The position numbers and the translations under genes are program-made. Shown here piece after piece: positions 59,298 to 64,000 of a stretch of 64,000 bases of DNA. This DNA comes from Branchiostoma lanceolatum (Eukaryota; Chordata; Leptocardii; Amphioxiformes; Branchiostomatidae): contig NC_089736.1 in the NCBI RefSeq assembly GCF_035083965.1, positions 6,513,501-6,577,500 on the forward strand, given 5' to 3'. How positions within the stretch are numbered: the stretch's first letter is position 1; every line of letters begins with the position of its first letter. The notes beneath the pieces are model-generated. The model saw nothing but the letters and a program-made list of their open reading frames with translations, was not told the origin of the DNA and searched no databases.

Positions 59298-60234
59298 TGT
59301 TGGCTTTTACAACTCCCAACTCCGACCACTTTGATATCAGAGGTGCCTTAAATAACACAGACTCATCTCAAGAAAATACCAGGTAAAATGTTTCCATTAT
59401 TGTTGTAGATAATACATGAGGTTGAAGTATTAGGCTAGTATATGAAATAGTTTGTTTTCCGTTGGTTTGTGTAGCAAACAAATATGGCAGCATGGAAACC
59501 AACTTTTTAAATTTTCAAGCAAACGCCACCATCAAACAATTGAACTGGACTGGATAAGTAGGCCGTTCATTTCAACAATTCTAGGGTACTAGTGTATGGG
59601 ACGTACAATATAAACAAGGATCCTAAATCAATGACGCCACATACACGTGTTTTTGATCCATTGGGGTACCTTGGAAACTTCTTTGCCTCATTCCAGCTAT
59701 TGAACTAATATTGTCATTCCAGATCATTGACAGGACATATGAGGCTTCCGTAATAACAACAAGCATCAAAACATAGACTTCTTGGCGAAGTCAACAATGC
59801 TAAGCTCAGTGTTTTGGGGTTCAATGTTGATTTCGCAATGATTCATGGGAACCCGGAAGTTAGGCCGAAACGAGACGTCGTTTGTTTCAGAGGCTGTTTA
59901 CTAGTAACCAAGGTACGAGTGAAGAATATATCTAATCGCATCAAAAGTCGACATCTGGAGGTGTGGACAAGACTTGCTCGAAGACTTTCGAGTATACAGG
60001 TGCGAATGTCTCTCTGGTAGGTCACCGAATGTGTCTGAATATCTGAACATGCAAAATAGATAGTTTTTGTGTAATAGAACATGGCATTGGCATTGAAACT
60101 ACGTTGAAAATGGACATTCCGAAAAATTGATCTAACTTTGACCTTTGCTTTCAAGTTAGTATGTAAGTAGATTGGGTTTAAACTGAGCGGGGATTAAAAG
60201 AAAATCTGTACATTTGGTGAATTTACAGACGCTA

Positions 60235-63200
60235 ATGGAAGGCCTAGAGGAAGAGCTGACGTGTCCGGTGTGTTTGGAACTGTTCACATGTCCACTACAG
60301 CTGCCCTGTAACCACAACCTATGCCGAAGGTAAAACCATTACCTTTCCCCCCTTCTGTGTAGCAAAACGTATGATACCTTCATGTTACCAGGAATACACT
60401 CCGGAGCCATACCCCATTTTGGCGAAAGGGCGAGACCGTGACAGTGATGCGTTACAGGTGTCTGGTTTCACACATTGATATTGTTTGGCACGATCGGGTC
60501 CGAGACGTGTTTACAAACACCTTTCCAAAATCAAAGTTAAGGCAGGTCCTGTTATATATTTCATCTAAAGCAAGCATGTTGCCAATTCATGTGTGTGAGG
60601 TGAGATTTACCTTCTAATTAATAAGTAGAGACTGACTCGGAGGGGGGCGGGTCAAAGGTCACCACTAATTCTCGAGCTAAATCTGACTGTGCAAGTTGCT
60701 TACCTTTCACCATCATGACGTCATACTATGCATATATAGTCCACATAGCTATTGGCTCTCTTCGCACAGGTGTGCAGAAGTTCTGCTCGAGTCCGGGACG
60801 GATCAGTCTTGTCAGGACCATGAAGAGACAGCGGCCTGCTCGGCAGCAGGTGCATCTGGTCCCGACGACCCACCAAACAGCTTTCCCTGCCCAGCGTGTC
60901 GGGAAGTAGTCAACCTTGGGCCTCGCGGTCTAGATGGGCTGAGGAAAAATTTCCTTCTTCAAAATATAATGGAGAGGTATGAGGATTTAGGATTTAATTT
61001 TCCACAGTCAATGTTTGGTTGTTGATTATGACTAATAATCACACGCATACACACACACATACACACGCACACGCACACACACACGCACACACACACACAC
61101 AAACACACACACGAACATATGTATACATTAAATATCCTTATTCTGAATCAAGGTTGAACTGTAATTGCCGATACAAAAATCGGACTTTGAGCTCCAGTCG
61201 TTGTCAAGTAATGAGCAATCCGCTGCTTCACTGACGTCACGTTGTGCAGATAGAACAGTGCCTCGGTGAGCAGTGGATCATATGTTGCTGAAAGTCTATG
61301 GCGCCCCCCGTCTCTGTTGAGGGAAAATTTGGGTAAGTCCAATTTTTGTGTTAACAATTACAGTTCAACCTTCATTCAGAATGACTTCTACCACAGATTA
61401 ACTTTCAAGTGAAAATGTCCTTATTGTTTAGCACAATGGACCCAATACATTTAGTATTACTGTACAAGAAAATCTACCAACAAGGACGGTGTTTATATAT
61501 AAACTTGCCTTTTAGTTGACAAGACGACATTATCTACCCCAAGGTATACAAAGCTGAAGGAACATGACAACACTGAACAAAAACAGATCCCGTGTCAGCT
61601 CTGCAAAGACGACCCTCCCAAGATGGCGTCCAAAAGCTGCCTGGTGTGTAAGGTGTCATACTGTGAACAGTGCCTGACCCTTACACATCCCGCATTCCCG
61701 CCATTTACTGAACACAAAATGGTCAGTCCAAGAACATCGTTTGAAGAGGTAAGCGAAGTAATGTTAAAAAATGCCAATCATCCAATTATGCTAATAAGGG
61801 TCTAATTTGCATAATTGATGATTTAGCGCCTTAGTTCATCTAAGTCGTGAATGATAGAAATGTCATACTTGTGACGAATGTAAGCTAATGAAAGGTGTAC
61901 AATACTAGGCATAGGTTATCTTAAAGTATGCATATATCATGCAAATAAGGGAGTCATTTGCATAATCGAAATTGGAGGGATGTGGTATCCGAGATCTCTG
62001 AACTTGAGGTTTGATTCACTGTTTATGAATTCTAAGATATACGAATCTCAGACTGTACACTTGATCTACTGTTACATTTGTCATCGTAGACCCCACAGAC
62101 CGTGATTTGCCCCGACCACCCCACCAAACCAGTGGAGATGTACTGTGTGCAGGACCAGACTCCCGTCTGTCTGCTGTGTGAGAAGGTGGGCAGACACAAG
62201 CAGCACAACATGGCGGCCCTGGAGGAGGTGTTCTCCCAGAGACGGGCCGAGCTGCAGGCCGGGGTGGACCGCCTGGGGGCCAGGGTAGCGGAGGAAGAGG
62301 AGAAGGTCCGAGGACTAGAAAAGAAACGAGAACAGATAATGACGAGGTACATTTACACAATTCTATACCATTTGCCACTCGTACGTAAAACACAGTTGCT
62401 ATCAGACATGACATTCCACAACAATAAGTTTTTATCAGCAAAAGAAGCTATTTTGCAACTGCCAAAGGATTGTAATAAAAAGAGGGGACAATGAGAATCA
62501 CAATTATCATAACATCTTTACCATATGTTGACTTATTCTGATCTCTTTTACCTACAGCGCTGAAGAGTTGAAGACTGAATTTGACAAAGAATGTGAAAGT
62601 CTCATGGTGGTTATCCGAAGTCGCAGCACCGAAATGCACCAAAAATTGCAACGTACAAAAGACGAGGATGATGCAACTCTACATGAGGTCATCAAACGTG
62701 CAACTGATGGAATACAGAAGGCGCGCACAGCACTGGTTTACGCACAGGAAGCCATGAAGGAGACTGACCACGCCAGCTTGCTGCTGACTGACCAGGCGGT
62801 GAAGGCTAAAATCGACGGTACCATCAAGACTTTGGATACCAATTGCGAAGACGTTATGTGTAAGATTGACAAGATGAACATTGACTTGGGACAGTGGAAA
62901 GAAGATCTAGAAACGATCGACATCTCTGCACCCCCGACCGCTCCAATTATCCTGGAGAACCAATGCAGCACCACGATGGAGGAAGCTCGTATTGAATGGG
63001 ATCCCGTCGAAGAGGCCGATGAGTATGACATTCATTACACAGTTGGCAACATTCGAGCTGTTTCAACTGTCAAGGGTTGCTCGTATACAGCAACAGGCTT
63101 GGCTCCAGGGACGAAGTACAAGTTTGAAGTCACTGCAAAAACCACGGCTGGCAGGTCTTGTCCAAGCGTAGTGGAACTGGCGACAACGCCGTTCAAATTT

Positions 63201-63746
63201 CAACTGGATCTCAACACAGCTTCCAGGTACCTTTCGCTTTCACAAGACAACACTCACGTTAAAAAGGTAGCGGACCCGCAGTCTCTTCCTGATTCATCGC
63301 TGCGTTTTAAACCTGTCAAAGATCTACAGCAAACGGTTCTTGGATACAAGCCTATCAAAAGAGGTCGCCACTACTGGGAAGTCAGTGTTCAGGGGGAGTA
63401 TAGCGTAGGTGTGGCTTATGGAGACATGCCCCGTAACAATGACATTCGATTCACGCAAAGTTCCTGGGCTTTTGATTACTTAGCTGAGGGCTCCAAAAGC
63501 ACTGTCTATTCTAAAGGCGAATCCCAGTTTAACGAAAATATCAATCCACCGCTGTCCAAGATTGGCATTCTCGTTGACTATGACGAAGGTCAACTGTCCT
63601 TCTTCAACGGAAGCACGACATCCCTCATCTACACCTATACTGAAAAAGACGGATTCGATAAGCCACTCTATCCAGCGTTCTCGCTGTGGACGGGTTCCCT
63701 GGAGATTCACAGCGGCCTCGTTTGTCCACAAACAAGCTGCGAATAG
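60235..63746 (+). CDS. MID1/MID2-like TRIM E3 ubiquitin ligase (class C-I)
   Basis: MID1/MID2 (TRIM18/TRIM1) are microtubule-bound RING ubiquitin ligases; MID1 targets the PP2A regulator alpha4. Exons: 60235-60329, 60770-60976, 61544-61748, 62090-62346, 62558-63746. GT-AG and matching phases give 650 residues (MID1 is about 667). Domains in order: RING (about 10-80; [26 protein letters not shown]); a linker like MID1's ([21 protein letters not shown]); B-box 1 ([16 protein letters not shown]); B-box 2 ([34 protein letters not shown]); a coiled coil (about 215-345); a COS-like segment ([12 protein letters not shown]); fibronectin III ([10 protein letters not shown] to ELATTP); and PRY-SPRY ([41 protein letters not shown]). 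Order and linker strongly support the MID subgroup over other TRIMs. TRIM36/46-type relatives are the main alternative. No damage is seen. Confidence 0.88.
61039..61110. repeat. (CA)n-rich microsatellite
   Basis: Interrupted CA/CGCA run in the second intron of the MID-like gene. Confidence 0.85.
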
Positions 63747-64000
63747 CTTCAAAAATCGCCAGGCATTACCACGTGAAACATGTGTCAAATGACAGGAACA
63801 ACAAAACCTTCGCGAGTTGACCAAACAGAAACACTTCAACCAACATTGATATTCTTAGTAACTCTAGAAAACGTAGAAATATATTAAATTATAAATGTAC
63901 TTGTAAGCTTTTTATAATAGGTCAACCAATAACAGAAGCATGTTTCATTATTACCAAGCCTCCTAATGATACCCATATTATTGAAAGACTGTGTATCAAT
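63747..64000 (+). other. 3-prime flank of the MID-like TRIM gene
   Basis: Probably 3-prime UTR. An ATTAAA variant polyadenylation hexamer is at about 63882. No further gene begins before the window ends. Confidence 0.45.

Larger units (their letters stand above)
58555..60234. other. Intergenic region between kelch and TRIM genes
   Basis: It holds the kelch polyadenylation signal, a minisatellite (about 59205-59297) and presumably the TRIM promoter. The TRIM start codon lies six bases inside an exon that opens after ttacag (60228), so a 5-prime untranslated exon is expected here. A cag followed by gtgcga near 60000 is one weak candidate for its donor. Confidence 0.5.

Noticed and set aside
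61019-61234. Open frame with THTHTH repeats
   Set aside because: CA microsatellite in a TRIM intron.

Overview
The window is eukaryotic and almost certainly from an amphioxus (Branchiostoma). The strongest evidence is a multi-exon gene (about 38.1-47.6 kb, minus strand). Its exons encode, in order, the sequence I remember for calcium vector protein (CaVP), an EF-hand protein known only from cephalochordates. GT-AG introns, low coding density and many short palindromic repeats also fit. All gene models were assembled by hand by following splice sites and reading phase from exon to exon. No transcript or database evidence was available.

Layout: 2.8-11.5 kb (minus) carries nine N-terminal exons of a neurobeachin-like (NBEAL) gene that runs off the left edge. 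13.8-16.5 kb (plus) is a complete, divergent trehalose-6-phosphate-synthase-like GT20 enzyme. 18.6-21.4 kb (minus) is a type II membrane receptor with a discoidin domain and a C-type lectin domain, and its tail has an ITAM-like spacing of tyrosines. 24.7-27.7 kb (minus) and 32.0-35.0 kb (plus) are two ST8Sia-like sialyltransferase paralogues arranged head to head. 38.1-47.6 kb (minus) is CaVP, which has two tandem alternative last exons. 54.29 kb is a tRNA-Glu(TTC). 56.2-58.6 kb (plus) is a kelch protein with two BTB domains and a single coding exon. 60.2-63.7 kb (plus) is a complete MID1/MID2-like TRIM gene.

The remaining sequence is introns and intergenic DNA rich in palindromic MITE-like elements (several families, each seen in two or more copies), minisatellites, microsatellites and a tRNA-derived SINE-like sequence. 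The genes do not form a functional cluster. The only local relationship is the duplicated sialyltransferase pair. One member has lost two catalytic-motif residues, and the other shows an apparent frameshift that an alternative splice donor would avoid.

The observations most worth following are the CaVP alternative last exons (eight silent third-position or Leu-codon differences but only two amino-acid changes), the CACGTG arrays with 11-bp spacing in the same gene, the ITAM-like lectin tail, the probable pseudo-sialyltransferase, and the TPS-like stop codon that lies inside a MITE terminus.
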